Below, in pieces: positions 1 to 5,182 of a stretch of 6,011 bases of DNA. This DNA is from Bacillota bacterium (GTDB lineage: Bacteria > Bacillota > Sulfobacillia > RBS10-35 > JAJYVN01). A model generated the notes under the pieces. It did no database searches. It was given only the letters and a program-made list of their open reading frames with translations, and was not told the DNA's origin. The stretch spans positions 1-6,011 of the forward strand of contig JAJYVN010000187.1 in NCBI GenBank assembly GCA_021791995.1. Direction: 5' to 3'. Position 1 is the stretch's first letter, and every line of letters begins with the position of its first letter. The translations under genes and the position numbers were made by a program.

Positions 1-2
1 TC

Positions 3-701
3 CACGTCCCCCGACGGCCGTGGTGGGGGCTGGCGATGGCGGTCATCCTGATGGCGGCGGGCGCTGCGCTGGTGGTGTACACCGTGGCTCCCCTCTCGTC
101 GGGCCAGCTCCCACGAAATGGCCCGACGACGCCCACTTATAAGTCGGGGGAGTGTCGGTTGCGCTATTGTGGCCCCGGGCCATTTGGGGCGTCGGCTTTC
201 GGATCACCCGGTGCACGGCGGCGCTCTCACATCCGTCCTCGCAATCTGGCCCAGTCGGATGGGGTCGGACTCTCGTCATTCCCGCCGTGGCTCTTCACCT
301 TATTGGGCGGCGCGGCGCTCGTGGCGGCCGGGGTCTGGCTTCGGCGTCGGATGCTGCGGCATTGGGAGCCCGAGGACGAGCTCGGGGTGAGCCCCGGACG
401 CGTCCTCCTGGACCGTCGGCCCGTGACGGTGTCCCCGGACGCACCGTCCGCCCTCCGCCATACCCGGCGTGTCATGTACCAGCAGCTGCGGCATGCCGCC
501 GGGCGCCCGCATGCGGCCCGGCCGGGGGAGACCGTGCGCGAGTGGGCGCGACGGGTATTTGGCGAGACGGCGCTCACCGGGGTCCACCTGTATGAAGAGG
601 TCCGGTACGGAGGGGCAGACGACAGCGCGGAGCGCGCCACCCAGACCGCCGCAGGGTGGCCGTCCCGGCCCAAGGGAGGCCGGAAACTCACGAGCACGTG
701 A
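3..701 (+). CDS. Membrane protein with C-terminal DUF4129-like domain (5' end possibly outside window)
   Basis: The frame is open to the left edge, so the true start may lie upstream. The first start codon inside the window is ATG at 36, and the following residue numbers count from it. A first hydrophobic segment begins at the Trp-Trp just before that ATG and runs to about residue 19. A polar loop follows, then a second helix at about 84-102 ending in an Arg-rich stop-transfer. The cytoplasmic tail carries a helical region at about 140-195 with ETVREWARRVFGE and LYEEVRYGG, typical of the C-terminal DUF4129 domain. That domain occurs at the end of TgpA-type transglutaminases and in stand-alone two-helix proteins encoded near MoxR ATPase and DUF58 genes. 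The two-helix layout here fits the stand-alone form. The loop at residues 20-80 is unusually rich in Arg, Cys and Gly, so a small compensated frameshift there is possible. The domain call is fairly good; the biological role is unknown. Confidence 0.7.
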   Translation, partial: HVPRRPWWGLAMAVILMAAGAALVVYTVAPLSSGQLPRNGPTTPTYKSGECRLRYCGPGPFGASAFGSPGARRRSHIRPRNLAQSDGVGLSSFPPWLFTLLGGAALVAAGVWLRRRMLRHWEPEDELGVSPGRVLLDRRPVTVSPDAPSALRHTRRVMYQQLRHAAGRPHAARPGETVREWARRVFGETALTGVHLYEEVRYGGADDSAERATQTAAGWPSRPKGGRKLTST

Positions 702-713
702 GACAGGTGTCTC
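700..713. repeat. 6-2-6 inverted repeat on the DUF4129 gene's stop codon
   Basis: GAGACA and TGTCTC face each other across a GG centre, a perfect 14-base inverted repeat whose left arm overlaps the TGA at 699-701. The centre is too short for a good full-length RNA hairpin, so a protein-binding operator is as likely as a transcript end. It has no T-run after it. No matching second copy was noticed. Confidence 0.35.
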
Positions 714-1048
714 GGCATCGCTGCCCTGCTTGCGGACACCAGCACTCCCTGAACGGAGGGGAAACCCTCGTGTCCAAGGGGAGCCAAGGGGCGGCGACTG
801 TGCTCCACGTTTTGCCACCGTCCACGGAACGCCAGAGATTCGGCCCGGAGGTATACCAAGCCACGGGGCTGGCCGCCGTCCCCCTACGAGCGGTACCGTG
901 TTGGGGGTGACGGGCGGGGTGGGGATCACGGTCCAATGCGCGCCGTGGTCAGCGGTCTGGTACAGGTGACGACCCGCTTACGTCCACCCGAGCGCAGGCG
1001 AGGGAAGCGCCATCTTCTGAACCCAGCCTTGACCCGGGAACGGCTATC
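702..1048. other. Gap without a convincing gene
   Basis: This 347-base stretch holds the inverted repeat at 700-713, the nested hairpin at 734-775, and at 817-827 an 11-base ACCGTCCACGG that recurs exactly at 5251-5261. A plus frame is open from 656 to a TGA at 908-910 and contains CPACGH, but its composition is not convincing for a protein. The same frame is open again from 911 into the next gene with no usable start before TTG 1049. This may therefore be decayed coding sequence. I see no promoter here. Confidence 0.4.
734..775 (+). other. Nested hairpin with GAAA tetraloop, candidate structured RNA
   Basis: GGACAC (734-739) is perfectly complementary to GTGTCC (770-775). Directly inside its right arm sits a second helix, GAGGG (756-760) with CCCTC (765-769), closed by a GAAA (GNRA) loop. 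The two helices abut at 769/770, so they could stack, with a 16-base bulge at 740-755 on the left. An alternative pairing of CTCC (745-748) with GGAG (755-758) would compete with the tetraloop helix. No known RNA family is recognised, and in GC-rich DNA such pairing can arise by chance. Confidence 0.25.
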
Positions 1049-1537
1049 TTGGGAGGGGCGCCCCCGTCTCCGTGGGTCGTCTTCAGTGTAAACAGCACCC
1101 TTCTCGCGGAGGCGGGTATCAACCCGCCGCCCGACAAGATAGTTTGGGCTATCGCGTCAGGGACGACGAGTGCCGATTCAGGTCACGTGCTCGGCTTCGA
1201 CTATCAGCTACGCGATCCGTTAGATCTCTACGGTTCTTTCAACGGCTACACGATACAGATCTACCTCACAAGTGACGGCAAGCACGTCACCGGCAGGCAA
1301 AACACGGACCCCAGTGGTGCCCCCATCGTGTTCGACTGGCATAGGGGGGCCCGTGTATCTGCGCATTTTTTGGACCGTGTTCCTGAGAAGAAACAATGGA
1401 TTCTGTTGTTGCGGATGTTCGTAGGACTACTCCAAAACCGTAGGGACCAACTGGATCGGGCACAGACCCAGCGGTCGTCACTTAGCGCTCCAGGCGCTGA
1501 TCACCCCGTACCAGAAGGCGGCGCGTCCCATGAATGA
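1049..1537 (+). CDS. Unrecognised protein, coupled to the transglutaminase-like gene
   Basis: This 162-residue frame is not a family I recognise. From about residue 30 codon use looks coding, and the protein alternates hydrophobic and polar residues like a beta-rich domain (around VLGFDYQLRDPLDLYGSFNG and YTIQIYLTSDGKH). It ends in an amphipathic, Lys/Arg/Gln-rich helix (EKKQWILLLRMFVGLLQNRR). There is no signal peptide or clear membrane span. TTG at 1049 is the only usual start in the frame, with a weak GGGA nine bases ahead. The N-terminal 25 residues are less convincing, so the 5' end may be wrong or damaged. The stop overlaps the ATG of the next gene by 8 bases (ATGAATGA), which supports both genes and implies translational coupling. 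Confidence 0.55.
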   Translation: MGGAPPSPWVVFSVNSTLLAEAGINPPPDKIVWAIASGTTSADSGHVLGFDYQLRDPLDLYGSFNGYTIQIYLTSDGKHVTGRQNTDPSGAPIVFDWHRGARVSAHFLDRVPEKKQWILLLRMFVGLLQNRRDQLDRAQTQRSSLSAPGADHPVPEGGASHE

Positions 1538-2037
1538 TCGCTTACCGGATGCAGTGACGTTGGATAGAAACGGCTGGCATCGGCGAGCTGAGGCGCTGAC
1601 GGCGGCGCATCCCCAGGAAGCGCTCCTGCTTGGCCCACTCTTCAACCTCGCGGCGTTGCAGGAACGATTGGGGTGGACGGGGGCATGCCACGCGACCACA
1701 GCCGTCCTCTACGTCCTGGTACGCGAAATCGGGATCGAGCGCGTGGCTCCCGTCATCGGCGAGGCGTCCCGTTGGGAGGGGTGTATGGGACCACTCCTGG
1801 CTGGATGTGGCTGGTGCGATCTGGGACGTGGCGATGTACCGACCGTTACCCGATGCGCCAATCCTCGGTGCAAGAGGTCCGATCGTGCGGGGCGTGGACT
1901 TAGCCACGGGCGCGCCGCCTCCCATCGCTTACGGTACGCACATCGACCCCACTTATCACGCAGATGCGCAGGCGATCCTGCGGATGTCCTTTGGGGATTA
2001 TCTGAGCGGCTTTCGCGCGTATCCTTCGGGCCTCTGA
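1530..2037 (+). pseudogene. Transglutaminase-like (Cys-His-Asp) protein gene, broken by a +1 frameshift
   Basis: The first frame runs from ATG 1530, but protein-like sequence jumps to another frame near 1780 and continues to TGA 2035-2037. Removing one G from the run at 1778-1781 gives one continuous 168-residue protein reading WEGVWDHSWLDV across the junction. In that form Cys53 heads a hydrophobic helix (GACHATTAVLYVLV), His88 lies in a DHSW strand and Asp99 in the next strand (IWDVAM). This is the order and spacing of the Cys-His-Asp triad in transglutaminase-like/papain-fold proteins. Such proteins act as peptidases or amide-bond-forming enzymes, but the substrate cannot be told here. There is no signal peptide, so a cytoplasmic location is likely. 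The gene overlaps its upstream neighbour by 8 bases. It may be a true pseudogene, a phase-variable or slipping site, or a sequencing error. The fold is inferred from the motifs only. Confidence 0.65.
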
Positions 2038-2040
2038 GGC

Positions 2041-2139
2041 ATGGCCAAGGACGTCGCGCAACGATCGGGCCTGTACCTGAACCTCGGGCGCGCGAAGTGC
2101 CAGTACGCCCACCTGGCTTGGATCGATGCCCATGAGTGA
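2041..2139 (+). CDS. Possible 32-residue small ORF
   Basis: ATG 2041 lies three bases after the TGA of the transglutaminase-like gene and opens a 32-codon frame (MAKDVAQRSG... ending AWIDAHE). Codon use is plausible and re-initiation after the upstream stop is possible. The only SD-like bases (GAGG, 2036-2039) sit too close to the start. It is in the same frame as the recombinase remnant but shares no recognisable recombinase motif. It may be a real small protein, a truncated gene start or chance. Confidence 0.25.
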   Translation: MAKDVAQRSGLYLNLGRAKCQYAHLAWIDAHE

Positions 2140-2163
2140 TGGCGCCCGCTGGGAAGACAGGCA

Positions 2164-2517
2164 GGCGCCAGAACAGCGTCCGTCCGCGCCGTGCAGGCGT
2201 AGATCGCTGCCGCCGCGCCCACCGAGGGGCCGCCGTTTCGGGCGGTCAACCGTCACGGCCAGGTGCAGGCCACGGCGCTCTCGGACAAGGCCGTCGCCCT
2301 CATCGTGCAGCGCACGGCCACGGCCGCCGGGTTCGACGCCGCGCGTTATGGCGGGCACTCGCTCCGCGCGGGCTTGGCAACGAGCGCGGCCGAGGCGGGC
2401 CTCAGTGAGCGCGCCATCATGGCGCAGACCGGGCACAAGAGCGTGACGATGGTCAGGAGATACATCAGAGAGGGCTCGCTCTTCCGCGACAATGCCGCCG
2501 CGGCGCTCGGCTTGTAA
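2164..2517 (+). pseudogene. Tyrosine recombinase (phage-type integrase), C-terminal remnant
   Basis: The intact piece starts at GTG 2263 and gives 84 residues. They hold the second half of the catalytic domain: HSLR (His32, Arg35), TGHKS (His58) and the nucleophile in RRYIR (Tyr67). Recombinase-like sequence extends upstream in the same frame (EGPPFRAVNRHGQ, and before it SVRAVQA). It is interrupted by TAG at 2200-2202 exactly where relatives tend to have Trp in an 'AW(I/L)A' motif. The first catalytic Arg and Lys and the whole core-binding domain are missing; full enzymes are about 300-400 residues. The enzyme would normally cut and rejoin DNA at attachment sites, but this copy cannot be active. 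No tRNA or attachment site is visible nearby. The upstream break near 2164 is approximate. Confidence 0.85.
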
Positions 2518-2524
2518 GGGCCTC

Positions 2525-2576
2525 CAGGGAGGACTTCCCTGAGCGTTCGGGGTATCCCCAAGCGGGAGGTGCCCGC
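2525..2576 (+). promoter_or_regulatory. Leader with three small hairpins, the last enclosing the RBS
   Basis: Between the recombinase stop and the next start are three perfect short stems: CAGGGA/TCCCTG (2525-2530, 2536-2541, 5-base loop), GGGG/CCCC (2549-2552, 2556-2559) and GCGGG/CCCGC (2562-2566, 2572-2576). The third contains the Shine-Dalgarno GGGAGGT (2564-2570) for GTG 2580, so it could limit translation. The first has no T-run, so it is not a clear terminator for the recombinase remnant. Confidence 0.35.
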
Positions 2577-2579
2577 GAG

Positions 2580-3131
2580 GTGACCGTTACGGATCTGGCC
2601 CTGCTGTTCAACGGTGCTGGACTCGCGGTGGCCGGCCTCGCCGCCGGGGCCGCGTGGCGGGGCGTTCAAGAAGTCCAACACCAACGCCGGATGCTGATCC
2701 GTCCGTTCCTGACCTTCGAGCTGGACGCCGTTGCCGTTGGAGGCGGCCCCTCGTACCGAGGGTGGCACTGCCGGGTGCGGAATCTCGGTCTGGGTCCCGC
2801 ACTGGTGGGAGACCGGCCATTTACAGCCTTGAAACCCGCGGGTCAGCTGTTTGAGGTGGACGGTCAGCCTCATCGTCATCCCGCCATCGTCCCCCGTGAG
2901 GGGGCCGTGGACTGCATCCTGGTGTTCCAGAACCCCCGAGATGGCATTCCCCTCTTAAGCGACGACCCGTGGCCGTTTACGATCGCCTACTCCGATATGT
3001 TCGGAAGCGCGTATACCACTCGGATTGAGTTGCACCCGCTCTGGGAAGTCGTACTGACTCAAGTACAAGGCCACGCTGGTGTAGTCGAGCGCCGGAGCGT
3101 CCCGCGCTTGTGGGAACGCTTCTTGGATTGA
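2580..3131 (+). CDS. Membrane-anchored protein of unknown function
   Basis: The product has 183 residues. GTG 2580 is chosen because GGGAGGT lies nine bases ahead. One N-terminal membrane helix (about residues 6-27, rich in Leu, Ala and Gly) is followed by a basic stretch (QHQRRMLIRP), placing the rest in the cytoplasm. The remainder is beta-rich (RPFLTFELD, HCRVRNLGLGPALVG, FTIAYSDMFGSAYTTRIEL). This suggests an immunoglobulin-like sandwich; many bacterial membrane-tethered hypothetical proteins show the same 'N-x-G-x-GPA ... Y-x-D-x-x-G' plan. No catalytic motif is visible. The gene precedes the HNH endonuclease gene by 49 bases on the same strand, so the two are probably co-transcribed. 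Their shared place beside a dead integrase hints at mobile cargo, but no function can be assigned. Confidence 0.75.
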   Translation: MTVTDLALLFNGAGLAVAGLAAGAAWRGVQEVQHQRRMLIRPFLTFELDAVAVGGGPSYRGWHCRVRNLGLGPALVGDRPFTALKPAGQLFEVDGQPHRHPAIVPREGAVDCILVFQNPRDGIPLLSDDPWPFTIAYSDMFGSAYTTRIELHPLWEVVLTQVQGHAGVVERRSVPRLWERFLD

Positions 3132-3180
3132 GGGGGCTCTGCAAGAAGGAAAGCACCTTTGCCCAGGAGGAGGTTCGTAC

Positions 3181-3867
3181 GTGAGCAAGCCGCCTCCCCG
3201 GATCGTTCCTCCGGCTGACTGTCCTCTGTGCGGACAGGTGCAAGCGCGGGTGCTCGTGCCGCCGGCGTATCACGACCGCCCCTGGCGGCGCTGGGTGGAT
3301 CTGGCGCATCTCTACCGCGATGCGGGGCCGATCCGGCTGTCCGCCGCTGATACACCGCTCATCGAGAAGGTCGGCGGGATTATCTGGCATGAGTCGAGCG
3401 AGGTGGTGGCGTATTGTGCCTCGCGGTGGACCCATACGAAGAGCGGCGCCTTGGACGAGCTCTACGGACGTGAAGCGGGGGCGTTATGCAACACAGCCGC
3501 GGCCCTGAATCGGTTGATCAGCCGGGAACGACAACGCGATCACCGACATCGGCGCACCCAACGCGAACACGCCGCCAAGGGCACCCCCATTGATCACGGG
3601 GCGATCTATGACCGGAACGGCGGACGTTGCCATATCTGTGGCCGACCGGTGGACCCGGCGCAGTTTCATTTGGACCACGTCATTCCGTTGAGTCGGGGTG
3701 GCGCACACAGTCCCGGGAATTTGCGCGTCGCGCACCCCACCTGCAACCTGCGGAAGGCGGCGTCCGAGCCTCCCCGAAGCCGCCGAAGTGACCCCGGTAA
3801 GCTCTCCCATCCACGCAGCGGGAGCCCGGCCCACGGTGAGGAAGGTGCAAAAGCCCCTAAGATATGA
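3181..3867 (+). CDS. HNH endonuclease with extra N-terminal Cys-pair region
   Basis: The product has 228 residues. GTG 3181 is preceded by an excellent AGGAGGT (3168-3174) six bases ahead. The HNH nuclease domain is C-terminal: CHIC (Cys150, Cys153), then LDH with Asp165 and His166, Asn180 in the GN element, and HPTCN (His185, Cys188). Asp165/His166/Asn180 would bind the catalytic metal, and Cys150/Cys153/His185/Cys188 a structural zinc. All expected residues are present, so the protein should cut DNA. The first 130 residues are not a family I recognise. They open with CPLCG (Cys14, Cys17) and carry further Cys at 79 and 103, so a second zinc site is possible. A strongly basic segment (RERQRDHRHRRTQREH) links the two parts. 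The last 35 residues are Pro/Ser/Arg-rich and probably disordered. A role in restriction or homing is possible but not shown. Confidence 0.88.
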   Translation: MSKPPPRIVPPADCPLCGQVQARVLVPPAYHDRPWRRWVDLAHLYRDAGPIRLSAADTPLIEKVGGIIWHESSEVVAYCASRWTHTKSGALDELYGREAGALCNTAAALNRLISRERQRDHRHRRTQREHAAKGTPIDHGAIYDRNGGRCHICGRPVDPAQFHLDHVIPLSRGGAHSPGNLRVAHPTCNLRKAASEPPRSRRSDPGKLSHPRSGSPAHGEEGAKAPKI

Positions 3868-3887
3868 GAGAACCGAGGGCCGCATGT

Positions 3888-3914
3888 CCACAGCGCCCCG
3901 GAAACGGCCTGTGG
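3888..3914 (+). terminator. Stable GAAA-tetraloop hairpin after the HNH gene
   Basis: CCACAG (3888-3893) pairs with CTGTGG (3909-3914). Inside, CCG (3898-3900) pairs with CGG (3905-3907) around a GAAA loop, leaving a 4-base bulge on the left and one base on the right. It lies 20 bases after the HNH stop. There is no downstream T-run, so it is not a classical intrinsic terminator; it may instead protect an mRNA 3' end. Confidence 0.3.
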
Positions 3915-4003
3915 CGCATCGTTCGGGAGCGAGGTGGGTCTCTTATCAGGTGTGTATCGAATGCACCATTAGACACGCGGCCTCTCGAAGGGTGACCGTA
4001 GAC

Positions 4004-4046
4004 CGTATACGGTGGACGGTCAGCGGTCCTCTCTATTTGCCCCGCG
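4004..4046 (+). repeat. Dispersed intergenic repeat, copy A
   Basis: The copy starts with CGTATACGGT (4004-4013), has CGGTCCTC at 4024-4031 and ends with TGCCCCGCG (4038-4046). Copy B at 5218-5276 has the same three blocks in the same order; the first two are equally spaced and B carries an extra 16 bases before the third. The GTATAC core is self-complementary. Copy A lies just upstream of the promoter at 4054-4084. Confidence 0.5.
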
Positions 4047-4053
4047 AGTTATG

Positions 4054-4084
4054 TAGACAAGCAGTCAGATCCTGTGCCTATAAT
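4054..4084 (+). promoter_or_regulatory. Sigma70-type promoter for the membrane protein pair
   Basis: There is a perfect -10 TATAAT at 4079-4084, with a -35-like TAGACA (5 of 6) at 4054-4059. The spacer is 19 bases, longer than the usual 17 but tolerated. Transcription would start near 4091, just ahead of the strong Shine-Dalgarno at 4103-4110. The local base composition is more AT-rich than the neighbouring genes. Confidence 0.5.
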
Positions 4085-4108
4085 CCCGCAACCCACCAGA
4101 GGAAGGAG

Positions 4109-4255
4109 GTGCGATCGATTTCGGGACAGGTCATGCTCCCCTTGGGCGTGTTCATCGTCCTTCTGTTGCTGGCGTTCGTCCTGGGCACGCTGGCGGCCCA
4201 CCCGCGCCGCGATGATCAGTTGGCTGGGGCGTTCGCTCGGGGTTTGCTGACGTAG
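4109..4255 (+). CDS. Small single-helix membrane protein, start uncertain
   Basis: The frame encodes one membrane helix (LPLGVFIVLLLLAFVLGTLA) followed by a short basic and polar tail (HPRRDDQLAGAFARG) ending at TAG 4253-4255. Three starts compete. GTG 4109 gives 48 residues and has AGAGG six bases ahead. ATT 4118 is ideally placed seven bases after the strong AAGGAGGT (4103-4110) but is a rare start codon. ATG 4133 gives 40 residues but lies 22 bases from that site. I prefer GTG 4109. The gene follows a good promoter and precedes the four-helix protein by 25 bases, so the two are probably one transcript. The family is unknown; it could be a small partner subunit or regulator. Confidence 0.55.
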   Translation: MRSISGQVMLPLGVFIVLLLLAFVLGTLAAHPRRDDQLAGAFARGLLT

Positions 4256-4280
4256 GGAACGTCGGTTTGGGGAGAAATCC

Positions 4281-5024
4281 ATGCGGCACAATCGAATAAC
4301 AGGAGCGCCCCCGCCGACACCGAGTCCGGAAACGGGACAACCTCCGACGGTCTCATCTTCGGAAGACCGTGCGGCCTTTCTCGTCGCGCGGGTGTTGAGG
4401 GCTCGCTGGTGGCCCCGTGGCGTCTCTACGATCCTGAACTGGCCTTGGTTAGTCATCGTGGTAGGGGCGGCCATCCTCTGGTGGCATCGGATCCTGCCGC
4501 CTGTGTCGCACGCCTACGCGCTAGCGGGTCTCGCCGGGTCCGTGACCATCGCGAGCGTGGGGGCTCCGTTGCTGAACATGGTGCGGCCCGAAGAAGCGTG
4601 GGAGGGATTTTGGAACACCCGCGTCATGCGCCGGAGTGTATTCCGGTCCGGGAATCTGGACGAGCGGTATCTCGACCATCCCGCCGTTCGTCAAATGATG
4701 GCCGACCACATTCGGTCGAACAACGCCACGGCGAAAGAAACACAAGGGAACGTGGTCAAGAATAGCCGGCGCGCCCTGTTGTTTGCGATCCTGAGCTTTG
4801 CTGTGCTGCCCTGGCTGCCTCCTCGCAACCATACCGTGACGTGGCTCGCGCTCGCTGTCCCGCTCGCCTTTGCGGCCAAGAGCCTCATGGAGCAATGGGC
4901 CGTCGCCCTCGTGCGGCTGATGGGAACCTGGGCCGATCCCCTGTTCGCCGCGACCGCTTCAGGTAGCCAGCCCCCCGCTGACCACGCCCCCGTCGCAACG
5001 GAGAAGACTACCCTCTTATCATGA
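4281..5024 (+). CDS. Four-helix membrane protein of unknown function
   Basis: The product has 247 residues. ATG 4281 is preceded by GGGGAG at a usable distance. A Pro/Thr/Ser-rich, probably disordered N-terminus (1-28) leads into four predicted membrane helices at about 52-68, 78-100, 164-180 and 186-203. The 60-residue loop between helices 2 and 3 is charged, with an acidic/aromatic start (RPEEAWEGFWNTR) and a region rich in His, Asn and Arg. By the positive-inside rule it is cytoplasmic, as are both tails. The C-terminal 25 residues are polar. I recognise no transporter, kinase or protease motif. The gene follows the one-helix protein by 25 bases and its TGA overlaps the ATG of a short downstream ORF (ATGA at 5021-5024). 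Confidence 0.75.
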   Translation: MRHNRITGAPPPTPSPETGQPPTVSSSEDRAAFLVARVLRARWWPRGVSTILNWPWLVIVVGAAILWWHRILPPVSHAYALAGLAGSVTIASVGAPLLNMVRPEEAWEGFWNTRVMRRSVFRSGNLDERYLDHPAVRQMMADHIRSNNATAKETQGNVVKNSRRALLFAILSFAVLPWLPPRNHTVTWLALAVPLAFAAKSLMEQWAVALVRLMGTWADPLFAATASGSQPPADHAPVATEKTTLLS

Positions 5025-5182
5025 CGCCCTCTGTACGGGTGACCGCCGTCGTGCTCCTGTTTCCGCGCGTACAGTTCCACCACACGCCCTGGTAGCAACG
5101 GCCAATCAAGCACGCGCTCCCGACCGAGGTCCTGGCCCTGCGTGCGCCTTACGAACGCATTACGACCGCACACCGTTCGTAG
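5021..5182 (+). pseudogene. Possible degraded ORF interrupted by amber codons
   Basis: ATG 5021 overlaps the previous stop (ATGA) and opens 24 codons beginning MTPSVRVTAVVLLF, a beta-strand-like start resembling Nudix-type proteins, then TAG at 5093-5095. The same frame continues for 28 plausible codons (LPTEVLALRAPYERITTAHRS) to another TAG at 5180-5182. It could be a decayed gene or a chance open stretch; the Nudix resemblance covers only the first strand and is weak. Confidence 0.25.

Noticed and set aside
745..769. Hammerhead-like elements (CTGA and GAAA between stems)
   Set aside because: The conserved CTGATGA core is absent and the three-stem arrangement does not fit.
714..800. CPACGH zinc-ribbon-like motif in a plus frame
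   Set aside because: There is a single Cys pair with no second pair, poor surrounding composition, and it overlaps a possible RNA structure.
227..929. Long minus-strand frames of about 210 codons opposite the DUF4129 gene
   Set aside because: They are Arg/Pro/Ser-rich shadows of GC-rich coding sequence without a ribosome site or domain, and the plus frame carries a recognisable domain.
1029..1050. TTGACC and TATCTT as a promoter for the unknown gene
   Set aside because: The spacer is only 10 bases, too short for a sigma70 promoter.
3868..4108. Upstream extension of the small membrane protein frame back to 3698
   Set aside because: It would overlap the HNH gene and run through the hairpin, repeat and promoter; composition before 4109 is not protein-like.
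2200..5182. Recoding of TAG as an amino acid, suggested by three in-frame amber codons in broken frames
   Set aside because: The small membrane protein ends naturally at TAG 4253, the intact long genes have no internal TAG, and the affected frames look like decayed genes.
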